Shown here piece after piece: positions 1-8,337 of a DNA stretch of 64,000 nucleotides. The translations under genes were made by a program, and so were the position numbers. Positions within the stretch are counted from its first letter, which is position 1. Each line of letters opens with the position of its first letter. This DNA comes from SLFH01 sp050486265 (lineage in GTDB: Bacteria > Planctomycetota > Phycisphaerae > Phycisphaerales > UBA1924), in contig JBJHCY010000003.1 of the NCBI GenBank assembly GCA_050486265.1, positions 1 to 64,000 on the forward strand, in the 5' to 3' direction. Under the pieces are notes generated by a model. It saw only the letters and a program-made list of their open reading frames with translations, ran no database searches and was not told where the DNA came from.

Positions 1-22
1 CGAACGATCGATCGGTAACCAC

Positions 23-77
23 GGCTTCCCTGCCTTTCTGTCGCGACAACTACGGATCGGCAGGGAACGCCTTTTTT
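23..77 (+). terminator. Probable rho-independent terminator of a gene upstream of the window
   Basis: A perfect 9-bp stem (TTCCCTGCC paired with GGCAGGGAA), extended by GGC/GCC with a one-base bulge, is followed at once by six T residues. The loop is long, about 24 nt, so efficiency is uncertain. No gene on this strand precedes it in the window, so it would end a transcript entering from the left edge. Confidence 0.55.
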
Positions 78-177
78 CATGCGCGATTGCTGAAAATTCT
101 TCCCTTCAGTTCACGGCGTTGCCTGAAAGGGCGAAGGACGGCGTGATCTTGATCTGCGGCATCCTGATCGAACACTT

Positions 178-288
178 CCTCCGCTCCTTCAGAGCGGTGT
201 CGTTGAGGATCACCGTCCACGGGTTCCGGCGTGCTTCGCACACCTCCACCCGTGGCTACAACCCACCGTCCCTTCGGGACGGCTGTAG
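178..288 (+). repeat. Composite repeat A, forward copy 1
   Basis: Three units occur in order: a short hairpin of the form CCGCTC-CTTCA-GAGCGG, a longer imperfect palindrome bounded by CCACGGGT and ACCCGTGG, and a small hairpin around CCCTTCGGG. The same three units recur at 20677-20784 and 23953-24058, and inverted at 20508-20627 and 23783-23902. Reading frames through it are found in all copies and are not genes. Apart from this element and the terminator at 23-77, I see nothing in bases 1-379. Confidence 0.85.
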
Positions 289-379
289 TTCAGCGATCGC
301 GCATGCGCTCAACATCGCCACCGACGAGTGAAAATCTAAAAACCCCACACCCCCACACCCCCACGCCCCACCCCCCTCC

Positions 380-1060
380 TCAGAACGGCCTCTTCGTCGG
401 GTTCACCACCAGATTGTCACGCCCGAGCACGAGGATGTCGGCGATCTCGATCGCCTCGGCGAAACTCTCTTTGGCCTGGCTGACATCGGCTGCGCCGCGG
501 AGGACTTTGCCGTCGAGCAGGTGTTCGATCGTCGCGACGGCGTCGCCGCAGATCAGCGTGGTGTGGCGGGCCTCGTCGATGAGCAAGCCGCAGAGCCCGG
601 GGCTGACCCCGTGCAGCGGGAAGAGGTCCAGCCCCGGCGCGAGTCTGTCCGGCGCGGCTTCGCAGCGGTGCAGGATCGCGATGTGCCGGCGCAGCGCGTC
701 GACGGTCTCGCTGTCGCCCTCCTCCATCGCACGCTTGAGGTGCGAGGCCAGCGGCACGCCGACGCTCTCACGCTCGCGACCGCCGATCAGCCATCGGGCG
801 CTACCGAACGCGCCGATCCCGCGCCACACATCGGGGTGGAAACGCGTCAGAAAGACATCGGTCACGGCCTCGGGCCCGATGCCCGCCCGCTCGCGCAGCC
901 GCGCGGCGATGATCTGCTCGGGCAGCCCGGGATCGACGAGCACGACGCGGTCGCCGCAGCGAACGAGCGAGGTCGTCGCGTGCCCGGTGCGCACGGGCGA
1001 ACCCTCGCCCCAATTAGGATGAAACGCGAGCGTCCCGATGCTGATGATGCGCAGTTCCAT
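380..1060 (-). CDS. Metallo-beta-lactamase-fold protein with degenerate metal site
   Basis: A 226-residue protein with the overall pattern of the metallo-beta-lactamase superfamily: an N-terminal sheet (MELRIISIGTLAF), a VDPGLP turn, a TRFHPDVW segment where the family has THxHxDH, HGVSPG in place of the third-histidine loop, ICGDA matching the bridging aspartate strand, and LGRDNL where family members have PGHD. Compared with active members, the first and last histidines of HxHxDH and the final histidine are replaced, so classical two-zinc hydrolase activity is doubtful. The ATG at 1060 was chosen because the upstream extension of the frame runs into repeats at 1081-1242. It may be a pseudoenzyme or bind one metal. 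Confidence 0.7.
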   Translation of the reverse strand: MELRIISIGTLAFHPNWGEGSPVRTGHATTSLVRCGDRVVLVDPGLPEQIIAARLRERAGIGPEAVTDVFLTRFHPDVWRGIGAFGSARWLIGGRERESVGVPLASHLKRAMEEGDSETVDALRRHIAILHRCEAAPDRLAPGLDLFPLHGVSPGLCGLLIDEARHTTLICGDAVATIEHLLDGKVLRGAADVSQAKESFAEAIEIADILVLGRDNLVVNPTKRPF

Positions 1061-1080
1061 GGTCAGCTCACGCGGGCGCC

Positions 1081-1109
1081 CTGTGGCACTGGCGGCTTGC
1101 CCGCCAGTG
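1081..1109 (+). repeat. Repeat B hairpin, copy 1
   Basis: A hairpin of CACTGGCGG, a 5-nt loop and CCGCCAGTG, preceded by CTGTGG. Near-identical copies are at 20384-20412 and 23674-23702, and a half copy is at 20803-20819. It sits 20 nt upstream of the ATG of the metallo-beta-lactamase-fold gene. Confidence 0.85.
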
Positions 1110-1143
1110 TCTTTCGTCGAAAGCACGATCGCCAGGCGCACTC

Positions 1144-1242
1144 CGAAAGCCCCGAAGGGGCGCAGGGTTGTAGCCACGGGTTCCGGCGTGCGTCGCACGC
1201 CTCCACCCGTGGCTACATTCCCGCGCCCCTTCGGGGCTTCGC
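1144..1242. repeat. Repeat A, fused palindromic copy
   Basis: About 99 nt that read almost the same on both strands: CGAAGCCCC-type ends, GGGTTGTAGCCACGGGT on the left and ACCCGTGGCTACATTCCC on the right. It looks like an inverted and a forward repeat A unit joined head to head. The long stem could fold as RNA or as a cruciform. It lies between the divergent ends of the flanking minus-strand genes. Confidence 0.85.
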
Positions 1243-1271
1243 TTCGTCATGCGCACCATCGCCATTACCCC

Positions 1272-1832
1272 TCACGAATCCTGCGGCGGCGCCGTCAGGT
1301 CTTCGAGCATCGGGTGCTGGGCCCGCTTCTTTGCTTCGAGCATCTCGATCACCCGGTCGGGCACCATCGTCTTGAGCACGCTCAGGTCCTTGCCCAACGC
1401 CGTGATCTGCCGGATCAGGCTCGACGAGGTGTACGCGAAGCTCTGGCCCGCGACGACAAACGCGGTCTCCAGCCCGGCGACCTCGCGGTTGGTCACGGCC
1501 TGCTGGATCTCGTACTGCAGGTCCGAGAGGTTGCGGACGCCGCGGAGAAGGGCCGCCGCGCCGGCCTTCTTCGCAAAGTCGACCGTCAGCCCGTGGAAGG
1601 CCTCGACGCGGACGGGGGCGCCATCGGGCTCGCGTTCGACGAGTTCGGCGACGAGCACCCGCGCCGTCTCCAGCCGCTCCTCGGGCGAGAAGAGCTGGTC
1701 CTTGGACGGGTTGCGCCCGATCGCGACGATCAGCTCGTCGAACAGGCGACGCCCGCGCGAGATCACATCCAGATGCCCGAAGGTCATCGGGTCGAAGCTG
1801 CCCGGGAAGACGGCGATGTGCGTCCTGGCCAT
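1272..1832 (-). CDS. coaD: Phosphopantetheine adenylyltransferase
   Basis: Adenylates 4'-phosphopantetheine to dephospho-CoA, the penultimate step of coenzyme A synthesis in the cytoplasm. The 186-residue protein begins MARTHIAVFPGSFDP and carries the nucleotidyltransferase signature GSFDPMTFGH, the RNPSKDQLF segment, LLRGVRN and, near the C-terminus, AYTSSSLIR, which matches the family's (I/S)SSxxR motif. It is slightly longer than the usual ~160 residues because of an insertion near EREPDGAP and a charged tail. The ATG at 1832 gives a normal N-terminus directly before the fold. It lies downstream of the AhpD-like gene on the same strand, with a hairpin between them. Confidence 0.95.
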   Translation of the reverse strand: MARTHIAVFPGSFDPMTFGHLDVISRGRRLFDELIVAIGRNPSKDQLFSPEERLETARVLVAELVEREPDGAPVRVEAFHGLTVDFAKKAGAAALLRGVRNLSDLQYEIQQAVTNREVAGLETAFVVAGQSFAYTSSSLIRQITALGKDLSVLKTMVPDRVIEMLEAKKRAQHPMLEDLTAPPQDS

Positions 1833-1862
1833 GGCCCGAGTGTACGGCTCTTCAAAGAAGAA

Positions 1863-1888
1863 GGGCCCGAGGCGTCGACCCCGGGCCC
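1863..1888 (-). terminator. Possible terminator after the AhpD-like gene
   Basis: On the minus strand, GGGCCCG and CGGGCCC form a 7-bp stem with a 12-nt loop, followed by TTCTTCTTTG. The T tract is interrupted, so this may be a weak or leaky terminator before coaD. Confidence 0.4.
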
Positions 1889-1912
1889 GTCGGGCTTCGG
1901 TCTTGCCGATCG

Positions 1913-2446
1913 TCAGATCGAGGGCGCCTCGGGCAGGTCCACCGGCGTCTCGTTGACATGGTTGAAGAAGTTGGTGTAGGTCGACAGGGCGTAGTTGGCG
2001 ACCACCTCGGCGATCGCGCCGTCGGTGTACCCCGCGTCCTTGAACGCCTTCAGGTCGTTCTCGGTCACATTGCCCTTCTTCTCGTGCAGGGTCTTCGAGA
2101 AGCGGGCGACCGCGTCGAGCTTCTTGTCGCCGTCGATCTTGCCGCGGCGCGCCCCGACCGTCTGCTCCTCGGTCAGCCCCGCGTTCTTGCCGATCATCGT
2201 GTGGGCGGCCATGCAGTAGTCGCACCCGTTCTCCTGCCCGATCGCGAGCTGGACGACCTCGCGCTCCTTCTCGCTCAGCTCGCCCTTGGCCAGGGCGCCG
2301 CTGAAGGCGAGGTAGGCGTCCAAGGCCGCGGGGCTGTTGGCCATCCCCTTGAAGATGTTCAGGTGCTTGCCCTTCAGCGGGCCCTCGAAGATCTCCTTGG
2401 CGCGGCCTTCGGCTTTCTTCGGATCGATCGTTTTCAGACGGCTCAT
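1913..2446 (-). CDS. Carboxymuconolactone decarboxylase / AhpD-like protein
   Basis: A 177-residue all-helical protein of the AhpD-like superfamily. It carries the redox motif CDYCMAAH at about residues 75-82, preceded by a glutamate-containing IGQENG segment, which matches the Glu-x11-CxxC-x3-His arrangement of AhpD peroxidase-reducing proteins. It probably works as a thiol-dependent peroxidase or disulfide reductase in the cytoplasm. Family members are often called peroxidase-related or CMD proteins, and the real electron donor cannot be read from the sequence. The start follows GGGAGACAGAC on the minus strand, which is a good ribosome binding site. No partner gene (ahpC, lpd) is adjacent. 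Confidence 0.85.
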   Translation of the reverse strand: MSRLKTIDPKKAEGRAKEIFEGPLKGKHLNIFKGMANSPAALDAYLAFSGALAKGELSEKEREVVQLAIGQENGCDYCMAAHTMIGKNAGLTEEQTVGARRGKIDGDKKLDAVARFSKTLHEKKGNVTENDLKAFKDAGYTDGAIAEVVANYALSTYTNFFNHVNETPVDLPEAPSI

Positions 2447-2728
2447 GTCTGTCTCCCTTCAACAAGGTGAAATGCTCGCCGGGCTCCCGGTCCGTCATGG
2501 ATCCCGGCGACCAAGCCTGTGCGGAACAGTCTGCAGGGGACTCTTGTTCCGTCGTCGCCTCCGGTCACCCCGAAAGACCGAATCATCAGAAACGATCAAG
2601 AGACCGTTGGATCTTCGTTCAGGTGCTTTCCGCGGCGCAGAGTCGGGTTAGCATTGTTGAAATCGTGTTGACAACCCGGACCGACCGGCCAGAACCCTAG
2701 CGAGAGCGACACGCCCACGGGGACGCCG

Positions 2729-5422
2729 ATGAGCAGACTCCACCGGCCCAGGACAACACCGCGCCTCTTCTCCGCCCGCTTCGGGTGGCGCGTCGACGAC
2801 GACCTGCTCTTCCAGCCCGGCGACCAGCGCCAGGACCCCGAGCCGGGCGCCCAGACCCTCACACGCCTCGACGCCCACTGCCACTCCAGCGCCTCGGACG
2901 GCCCCGCCATGGCCGCCCTCGGCTTCATCGGATGCCCCGAGTCGTTCTCCGAGCCCGAGAAGGTGTACGACCAGGCCAAGGCCCGCGGCATGGACCTGGT
3001 CACCCTCACCGACCACGACACCATCGCCGGCGCGATGCGACTCGTCGAGCGCGGCTTCCAGGACTTCATCGTCGGGCAGGAAGTCACCGTCTACTTCCCC
3101 GAAGACCGCTGCAAGCTGCATGTGCTCGTCTGGGGGCTCGACCCGCTGCTCGACGCGGAGATCACAAAGAACCGCCTCCGAGACGATGTCTACCAGTTCG
3201 CCGCATGGCTGAGAGAGCGCAATCTCCCCCACGCCTTCGCCCACCCGCTGTACATCCAGAACGGCAAGCTGACGCTCTGGCACCTCGAACGGGCGGCGCT
3301 GCTCTTCAAGGGGTTCGAGGTGCTCAACGGCGCCCACAGCGTCGACCACCGCCGAGCGCTCGAACGGTTCCTCGACAAGCTCTCGCCCGGACGCCTGCTG
3401 CGCCTGGCCGATAAGCACGGGATCGAGCCCATCTGGCCCCGCGCGTGGGAGAAGGCCCGCACCGGCGGCTCCGACGACCATGCCCTGCTCAATGTCGGCA
3501 AGACCTGGACACAGGTCCCCTGCCCAGAGGGACGCAAGATCGCCGACCCCGCCGAGTTCTTCAAACGAGTCATGCGCGGCAAGTCCGACGCGGGCGGCGA
3601 AGGGGGCCACGCCGCGCTGCTCGCCCACCAGCTCAACGCCGTGGGCGTGACCTACCTCGCCAACCGGTTCGAGGGCAAAGGACGCCCCCGCACCCGCTAC
3701 GCGCGCTCGAAGCTCCTCCGCTTTGTGGGCTACGACGAGCGCCCGCCCGGCAAGGGCGCGCTGGTCGCCGACACGATCAAGCGCAAGGTGCTCCAGCGCA
3801 GAAAGCGCAGCAACCCGCTGCTCACCGCCCTGCGCGAAACCCTGCCGGGCCTGCTCGAACGCCACCCCGAGATCAAGAACAAGCTCGACCCCGAACGCTG
3901 GACCGACGGATCGGCCTTCAGCGAGCACGACCGCATGGAAGCGTTCAGCGCCGAACTGGTGCGCGACCTCTCCGCCGTCCTCCACGACCGGGGCGTGCAA
4001 TCGCTCGGGCGTCGCGACGGCAGGGAGATCGCCGAGCACCTGGCCGCCTACGCGCTCCTCCAGGCGGCCCAGCTCCCGTACATCTTCAGCCTCTTCCACC
4101 AGAACAAGGAGCGCTGGCTCGTGGACCGCATCGAACACCGCCTCGCCGAGCCCGGCTCGGGCGTCTCCGCCGCCGAACGACCCCTCAAGGTCATGCTCTT
4201 CACCGACACGCTCGGCGATGTCAACGGCGTGACCCGTTTCATCCGCACCATGGGCGAGAAGGCGAACGAGCACGGGCGCGAGCTCACCATCGTCACCTCG
4301 ACGAACATCCCCTGCCCCGATCGCCCCTGGATCAGGAACTTCAAGCCGCTGTTCTCGCACAAGATGCCCGGCTACGACCAGCTCGAGCTGGCGCTGCCGC
4401 CTCTGATGGAGATGCTCCGCTTCGTCGACCGCAACCGGCCCGATGTGATCCACATCTCGACGCCGGGCACCGTCGGCCTGGTGGGGCAGATCGCGTCGAG
4501 GATGGTCAAGGCGCCCGTGGTCGGGGTCTACCACACCGACTTCCCCGCCTTCATCGACCGCATCTTCGAAGACCATGTGATGACCTCGGTCGCCGAGGTC
4601 TGCATGCGTCGGTTCTACAACCGCTTCTCGGGCGTCCTGACGCGCAGCAACGACTACCTGCCCAAGCTCGAAGCGCTCGGGCTCTCGGCCGAACGCTGCA
4701 GCGCCCTGACCCCCGGCTGCGACACGAAGCTCTTTGCGCCCACGAAGCGCGACCCCTCGGTCTGGGAAGGAACCGGCGTCCGGCCTGGCGCAATCAAGGT
4801 GCTCTACTGCGGGCGCGTCAGCGTCGAGAAGAACACGCCCCTGCTCGTCAAGGCCTGGAAGCGGGCTGGGAAGGAGCTCGAAGCGAAGGGCCTCGACGCC
4901 CAGCTCGTCATCGTCGGCGACGGCCCCGCGCGCGAGCAGATGGAGCGCGACCTCAAGCGCGACGACGCGGTCTTCCTCGGCTTCCGCCACGGCGAGGAAC
5001 TCTCCAAGCTCTACGCCTCCGCCGACCTCTTTGTCTTCCCCTCAGAGACCGACACCCTCGGCCAGGTCGTCATGGAGGCCCAGGCCTCCGGCCTGCCCGC
5101 CATCGTCTCGGACATCGGCGGACCGAGCGAGATCGTCAAGGACGGGCTTAGCGGCATGGTCGTCTCCACCGATCGCGCCGACCTCTGGGTCCGCGCCATC
5201 GTCGAGCTCTGCGCCGACGCGGAACGGCGCGAGGCGATGGGCGAGACCGGGCACGCCGCGATGCAGTCGATGTCGGTCGATGCGATGTTCGAGGCTTTCT
5301 GGAGCGCCCACGACCGGGCGTGGCGCGAGCGGCTGGCCGAAGAGGGCCTGACCCGCGAGGCGGCCGGCGCCGACGCTCGCGACCAGCCCGGTGTGCAGAA
5401 CCGAGCGCCCGCGCCCTCCTGA
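2729..5422 (+). CDS. PHP-domain / family 4 glycosyltransferase fusion
   Basis: An 897-residue two-part protein. Residues ~45-260 look like a PHP metal-dependent phosphoesterase domain (DAHCHSSASDGP, TLTDHDT, HAFAHPLY, TGGSDDHALLN). Residues ~480-870 are a GT-B fold GT4 glycosyltransferase (KVMLFTDTLGDVNGVTRF, VYHTDFPAF, YCGRVSVEKN, FPSETDTLGQVVMEA with the EX7E motif). The middle third shows no family I recognise. It probably transfers a sugar from a nucleotide donor to a lipid or glycan at the inner membrane, while the PHP part may hydrolyse a phosphoester; both substrates are unknown. It stands alone between a minus-strand cluster and a convergent gene. The 282-base gap upstream has a TTGACA at 2668-2673 but no convincing -10 box. 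Confidence 0.85.
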   Translation: MSRLHRPRTTPRLFSARFGWRVDDDLLFQPGDQRQDPEPGAQTLTRLDAHCHSSASDGPAMAALGFIGCPESFSEPEKVYDQAKARGMDLVTLTDHDTIAGAMRLVERGFQDFIVGQEVTVYFPEDRCKLHVLVWGLDPLLDAEITKNRLRDDVYQFAAWLRERNLPHAFAHPLYIQNGKLTLWHLERAALLFKGFEVLNGAHSVDHRRALERFLDKLSPGRLLRLADKHGIEPIWPRAWEKARTGGSDDHALLNVGKTWTQVPCPEGRKIADPAEFFKRVMRGKSDAGGEGGHAALLAHQLNAVGVTYLANRFEGKGRPRTRYARSKLLRFVGYDERPPGKGALVADTIKRKVLQRRKRSNPLLTALRETLPGLLERHPEIKNKLDPERWTDGSAFSEHDRMEAFSAELVRDLSAVLHDRGVQSLGRRDGREIAEHLAAYALLQAAQLPYIFSLFHQNKERWLVDRIEHRLAEPGSGVSAAERPLKVMLFTDTLGDVNGVTRFIRTMGEKANEHGRELTIVTSTNIPCPDRPWIRNFKPLFSHKMPGYDQLELALPPLMEMLRFVDRNRPDVIHISTPGTVGLVGQIASRMVKAPVVGVYHTDFPAFIDRIFEDHVMTSVAEVCMRRFYNRFSGVLTRSNDYLPKLEALGLSAERCSALTPGCDTKLFAPTKRDPSVWEGTGVRPGAIKVLYCGRVSVEKNTPLLVKAWKRAGKELEAKGLDAQLVIVGDGPAREQMERDLKRDDAVFLGFRHGEELSKLYASADLFVFPSETDTLGQVVMEAQASGLPAIVSDIGGPSEIVKDGLSGMVVSTDRADLWVRAIVELCADAERREAMGETGHAAMQSMSVDAMFEAFWSAHDRAWRERLAEEGLTREAAGADARDQPGVQNRAPAPS

Positions 5423-5450
5423 GCCGCGGGGCAAAGTTCGCAAAAACAAC

Positions 5451-5480
5451 AACGGCCCGGGCTTCCCTGCCCGGGCCGTT
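5451..5480. terminator. Bidirectional terminator between convergent genes
   Basis: A perfect 12-bp stem (AACGGCCCGGGC with its complement) and a 6-nt loop lie between the PHP-glycosyltransferase stop and the stop of the basic-protein gene. An A-rich stretch to the left gives a T-rich tail on the minus strand, so it acts best for the minus-strand gene. Confidence 0.75.
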
Positions 5481-5504
5481 GCGTTTGACTCGGTCGCCGG
5501 CGTA

Positions 5505-6377
5505 TCAGGCGGCGCGGCGGGCCTGGCGGTTGTTCGTGTTGATCCGGAAGTTGCCCGTGCGGGCGTTCCGGGTCACGCGGACATTCCGCTTGGCGTTGGT
5601 GTTCCGCTTGACGGTCGAACGACGCGTCGCAACGGCGTTGTTGGTCCGGTTGTTCGTCCGGCTGTTGGTCTTGTTGTTGGTGCGGGCGTTGACCGTGGTG
5701 CGACCGGCGGTCCGGCCGGCGACACGGGTGTTCGTCCGGCTGTTGGTCCGGTTGGCAGTCCGGGCGCCCGTGCGGGTCGCGGTCCGGCTGGCGGTCTTGC
5801 GGGCGACAGGCGTGTTGCGGCCGGTGCTGCGGCGGGCGGTCGTCCGGTTCGCGACCGTCTTGCGTGCGCCGGTCCGGGTGTTCGTCCGGCTGGCGGTGCG
5901 GGCGACGGGCTTGCGGGCCGTGGTGGCGCGAGCGGTCGTCTTGCGAGCCGTGGTGGTCCGCTTGGCGGCGGGGCGGCGGGTCGCGCCGGTGGCCGTCTTC
6001 CGCGCCGTGCTCTTGCGAGCGGTGGTGGTGCGGGTGTTGGTCTTGCGGGCGACCGGCTTGTTCGTGGTGGTCCGGGAAGCGGTCTTGCGAGCGCCGGTCC
6101 GGGTGTTGGTCTTGTTGGCGACGGTCTTGCGGGCCGGGCTCTTGCGGGCGGTCTTGGCGGTGCTCGCCTTACGGGCGGTGGTGCGGGCGTTGGTCGCCTT
6201 CTTCACGCCGGTGGTCCGCGAAACGGTCTTGCGGGCGGTGGTGGTGTTGGTCTTGCGGGCTGCCGGTTTCCGGGCCGTGGTCTTGCGGCGGGCGTTCCCG
6301 GCGGTCCGCTTCGTGGTCGAAGCGGTGGTGCGACGGGTGGTGCCGGTCGAGCGGCGGGTGCGGTTATTGGTGGCCAT
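5505..6377 (-). CDS. Histone H1-like basic repeat protein without acidic residues
   Basis: A 290-residue protein made almost only of Thr, Arg, Ala, Lys and Asn, with some Val, Ser, Gly and Pro. I find no Asp or Glu, no Leu, no Cys, Trp, Tyr or His, one Phe and one Gln, both near the C-terminus. Short degenerate units such as ARKT, TARKT, NTRTGARKT and RTNNRTNN recur throughout; Lys dominates early and Arg/Asn later. This fits a disordered, nucleic-acid-binding, histone H1-like or nucleoid-compacting protein, but no folded domain is visible. The ATG at 6377 is preceded by AGGAGCG on the minus strand, a good ribosome binding site; the open extension further upstream has different composition. 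Target and role are inferred only from composition. Confidence 0.8.
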   Translation of the reverse strand: MATNNRTRRSTGTTRRTTASTTKRTAGNARRKTTARKPAARKTNTTTARKTVSRTTGVKKATNARTTARKASTAKTARKSPARKTVANKTNTRTGARKTASRTTTNKPVARKTNTRTTTARKSTARKTATGATRRPAAKRTTTARKTTARATTARKPVARTASRTNTRTGARKTVANRTTARRSTGRNTPVARKTASRTATRTGARTANRTNSRTNTRVAGRTAGRTTVNARTNNKTNSRTNNRTNNAVATRRSTVKRNTNAKRNVRVTRNARTGNFRINTNNRQARRAA

Positions 6378-6701
6378 CTGTGGCGCTCCTTCGCTGTGCG
6401 AAACTTTGCAGCGTGTGCTGCTGCCGCCGGATCGGGCGTCTCTGAAATCTGGCCTTGCCGGTCGGCGTCCCCGTGGTCGCGACGCCTTCGAGCGCCGCAG
6501 AACGATCTGTGTGGCGACACCGCTCGTTGCGGTTGTCGGGGTTGGCAATCGACCGTCCGGGGGGGATCCATCACACTTTTTGGCATGTTTCTGTTTGAAG
6601 TGTCACAAAACGCCGACCACGCGCGTTCGGCGGGGCCTGCCGGCCCGCCCGGCGCGTCTAAAGATGATGCGTTCTTGCAGACCGCGAAGGAACCCCGATC
6701 C
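6378..6701. promoter_or_regulatory. Divergent intergenic region between the basic-protein gene and DAHP synthase
   Basis: No gene is supported here. A local A+T-rich patch at about 6571-6612 holds a 6-bp inverted repeat (ACACTT at 6573-6578, AAGTGT at 6598-6603) and is the likely site of promoters or an operator for one or both divergent genes. No clear -35/-10 pair stands out. Confidence 0.35.
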
Positions 6702-8114
6702 GTGACCACCGCAACGCCAGGCCAGCCCTCAGACCCCCGCGCCATCCACGGATGGTCGCCCTCGGCGTGGACCCGCAAGGGCGAGGCCCACCAGTTCGCC
6801 TACCCCGACCCCCAGGCCCTCAGCCGCGCCGTCACCCGGCTCTCGCTCCTGCCCCCGCTGGTGACTTCGTGGGAGATCCAGCGCCTGCGCAGCGACATCG
6901 CCGAGGCGCAGGTCGGGCGCCGCTTCCTGCTTCAGGGGGGCGACTGCGCCGAAACGCTCGAAGAGTGCACCTCCGGCGTCATCGCCAACAAGCTCAAGAT
7001 CCTTATTCAGATGTCGCTCGTGCTCGTCCACGCCGGGCGCAAGCCCGTCATCCGCATGGGGCGCTTCGCCGGCCAGTACGCCAAGCCCCGCTCGGCGCCG
7101 ACCGAGACGCGCAGCGTCGGCGGGCGCGAGATCGAGCTGCCGAGCTACTTCGGTGATCTCATCAACGCCGCGCCCTTCACCCCCGAGGCGCGCACGCCCG
7201 ACCCCGACCGGATGATCCAGGGCTATCAGCACGCGGCGCTGACGCTCAACTTCATCCGCTCGCTCTGCGACGCGGGCTTCGCCGACCTGCACCACCCCGA
7301 GAACTGGGACCTGCGCTTTTTCCAGCACGCCGGCCTCACGCCGGAACTGCGCATCCAGTACGAGGCGATGAGCCGCGACCTCTCGGGCGCCCTGAAATTC
7401 ATGGAAGCCCTGGGCGAGCGCTCGGTCGACGCGCTCAGCCGCGTCACCTTCTTTACAAGCCACGAGGCGCTCAACCTCCACTACGAATCCGCCCTCACAC
7501 GGCGCGTCCCAAGACGCGAGGGCTGGTACAACCTCTCCACCCACATGCCCTGGATCGGCGAGCGCACCAGAAACCTCGACGGCCCCCACATCGAGTACTT
7601 CCGCGGCATCGAGAACCCCGTCGGCGTCAAAATCGGGCCCGATATCGACCCCGTCGAGCTGCTCAACCTCGTCGACACGCTCAACCCCCGCAACGAGCCG
7701 GGCAAGATCGTCCTCATCACACGCCTCGGCGCGGAAAATGTCGCCCGCGTCCTGCCGCCGCTCGTGCAGATCGTCCGCTCCGCGGGCAAACGCGTTCTCT
7801 GGGTCTGCGACCCGATGCACGGCAACGGGATCACCACCGCCCACGGCGTCAAAACCCGCTCGTTCGACGCCATCCTCAAGGACCTCGAACAATCCTTCGA
7901 TGTCCACCAACGCCTTGGAGGCCCCGGCCTCGGCGGCGTCCACTTCGAGCTCACCGGCGAGGATGTCACCGAATGCGTCGGCGGCGCCAGCGGCCTCGGC
8001 GAGGACGACCTCTCGGCCAATTACACCAGCCTCTGCGACCCCCGCCTGAACTACGAGCAATCGATGGAGCTCGCCTTCCTCCTCGCCGGACGCATGCGAC
8101 AGGCGGAGGGGTGA
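6702..8114 (+). CDS. Class II 3-deoxy-7-phosphoheptulonate (DAHP) synthase
   Basis: Condenses phosphoenolpyruvate with erythrose 4-phosphate, the first step of the shikimate pathway. The 470-residue protein matches plant/actinobacterial type II enzymes in length and motifs: LLQGGDCAE, RMGRFAGQYAKPRS, FTSHEALNLHYE, VGVKIGPDIDP, LITRLGAENV, CDPMHGNG, GGVHFELTGEDVTEC and SLCDPRLN at the end. The Cys, Lys, His, Glu and Asp ligands of the metal and phosphate sites appear present. The open frame extends far upstream but runs antisense to the basic-protein gene, so the GTG at 6702 was chosen: the mature enzyme begins soon after it and GAAGG lies about 11 nt ahead. No other aromatic-pathway gene is adjacent. 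Confidence 0.93.
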   Translation: MTTATPGQPSDPRAIHGWSPSAWTRKGEAHQFAYPDPQALSRAVTRLSLLPPLVTSWEIQRLRSDIAEAQVGRRFLLQGGDCAETLEECTSGVIANKLKILIQMSLVLVHAGRKPVIRMGRFAGQYAKPRSAPTETRSVGGREIELPSYFGDLINAAPFTPEARTPDPDRMIQGYQHAALTLNFIRSLCDAGFADLHHPENWDLRFFQHAGLTPELRIQYEAMSRDLSGALKFMEALGERSVDALSRVTFFTSHEALNLHYESALTRRVPRREGWYNLSTHMPWIGERTRNLDGPHIEYFRGIENPVGVKIGPDIDPVELLNLVDTLNPRNEPGKIVLITRLGAENVARVLPPLVQIVRSAGKRVLWVCDPMHGNGITTAHGVKTRSFDAILKDLEQSFDVHQRLGGPGLGGVHFELTGEDVTECVGGASGLGEDDLSANYTSLCDPRLNYEQSMELAFLLAGRMRQAEG

Positions 8115-8128
8115 GGGCGCTTCGCGCC

Positions 8129-8256
8129 GGGCGCTGGGCGCGGGGAGCCGGGCGCAGGGTCTTCGTGACTGGATCTGCGACGCGCAGATAGTGCCCGACG
8201 GGAACTTCGATCGAACCCGCGAAGCCCCGCACCCTGCGCCCAGCGCCCCGCGCCCA
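8129..8256. repeat. Repeat C, intergenic copy (inverted G/C-rich arms)
   Basis: The left arm contains GGGCGCTGGGCGCGGGG and GGGCGCAGGGT; the right arm contains CACCCTGCGCCCAGCGCC and CCGCGCCC, so the arms are imperfect reverse complements about 65 nt apart. The right arm is closely matched by a stretch inside the maf fusion gene near 13813-13850. Otherwise the 222-base gap shows no gene. Confidence 0.65.
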
Positions 8257-8337
8257 AATTTCCCCTTCCCCAATCAAGCCGCCTTCCGTGCGGGTCGATA
8301 ACCCGTGCGACCCACCCGAAGCAAGGAGGCTTTCGTC

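Noticed and set aside
1081..1109. TGGCAC...TTGC in repeat B as a sigma-54 promoter
   Set aside because: The spacing between GG and GC is 12 instead of 10, and the other B copies lack TTGC.
2668..2700. TTGACA as -35 box of the PHP-glycosyltransferase gene
   Set aside because: No acceptable -10 hexamer at 16-18 bases; a lone match is too weak.
2648..4990. A 780-codon open frame on the minus strand opposite the PHP-glycosyltransferase gene
   Set aside because: No domain or motif; explained by codon bias of the real gene on the other strand.
5391..6701. Upstream extension of the DAHP synthase frame, antisense to the basic-protein gene
   Set aside because: The extension is Gly/Ala/Arg low-complexity and mirrors the Thr/Arg-rich gene opposite; the enzyme starts normally at GTG 6702.
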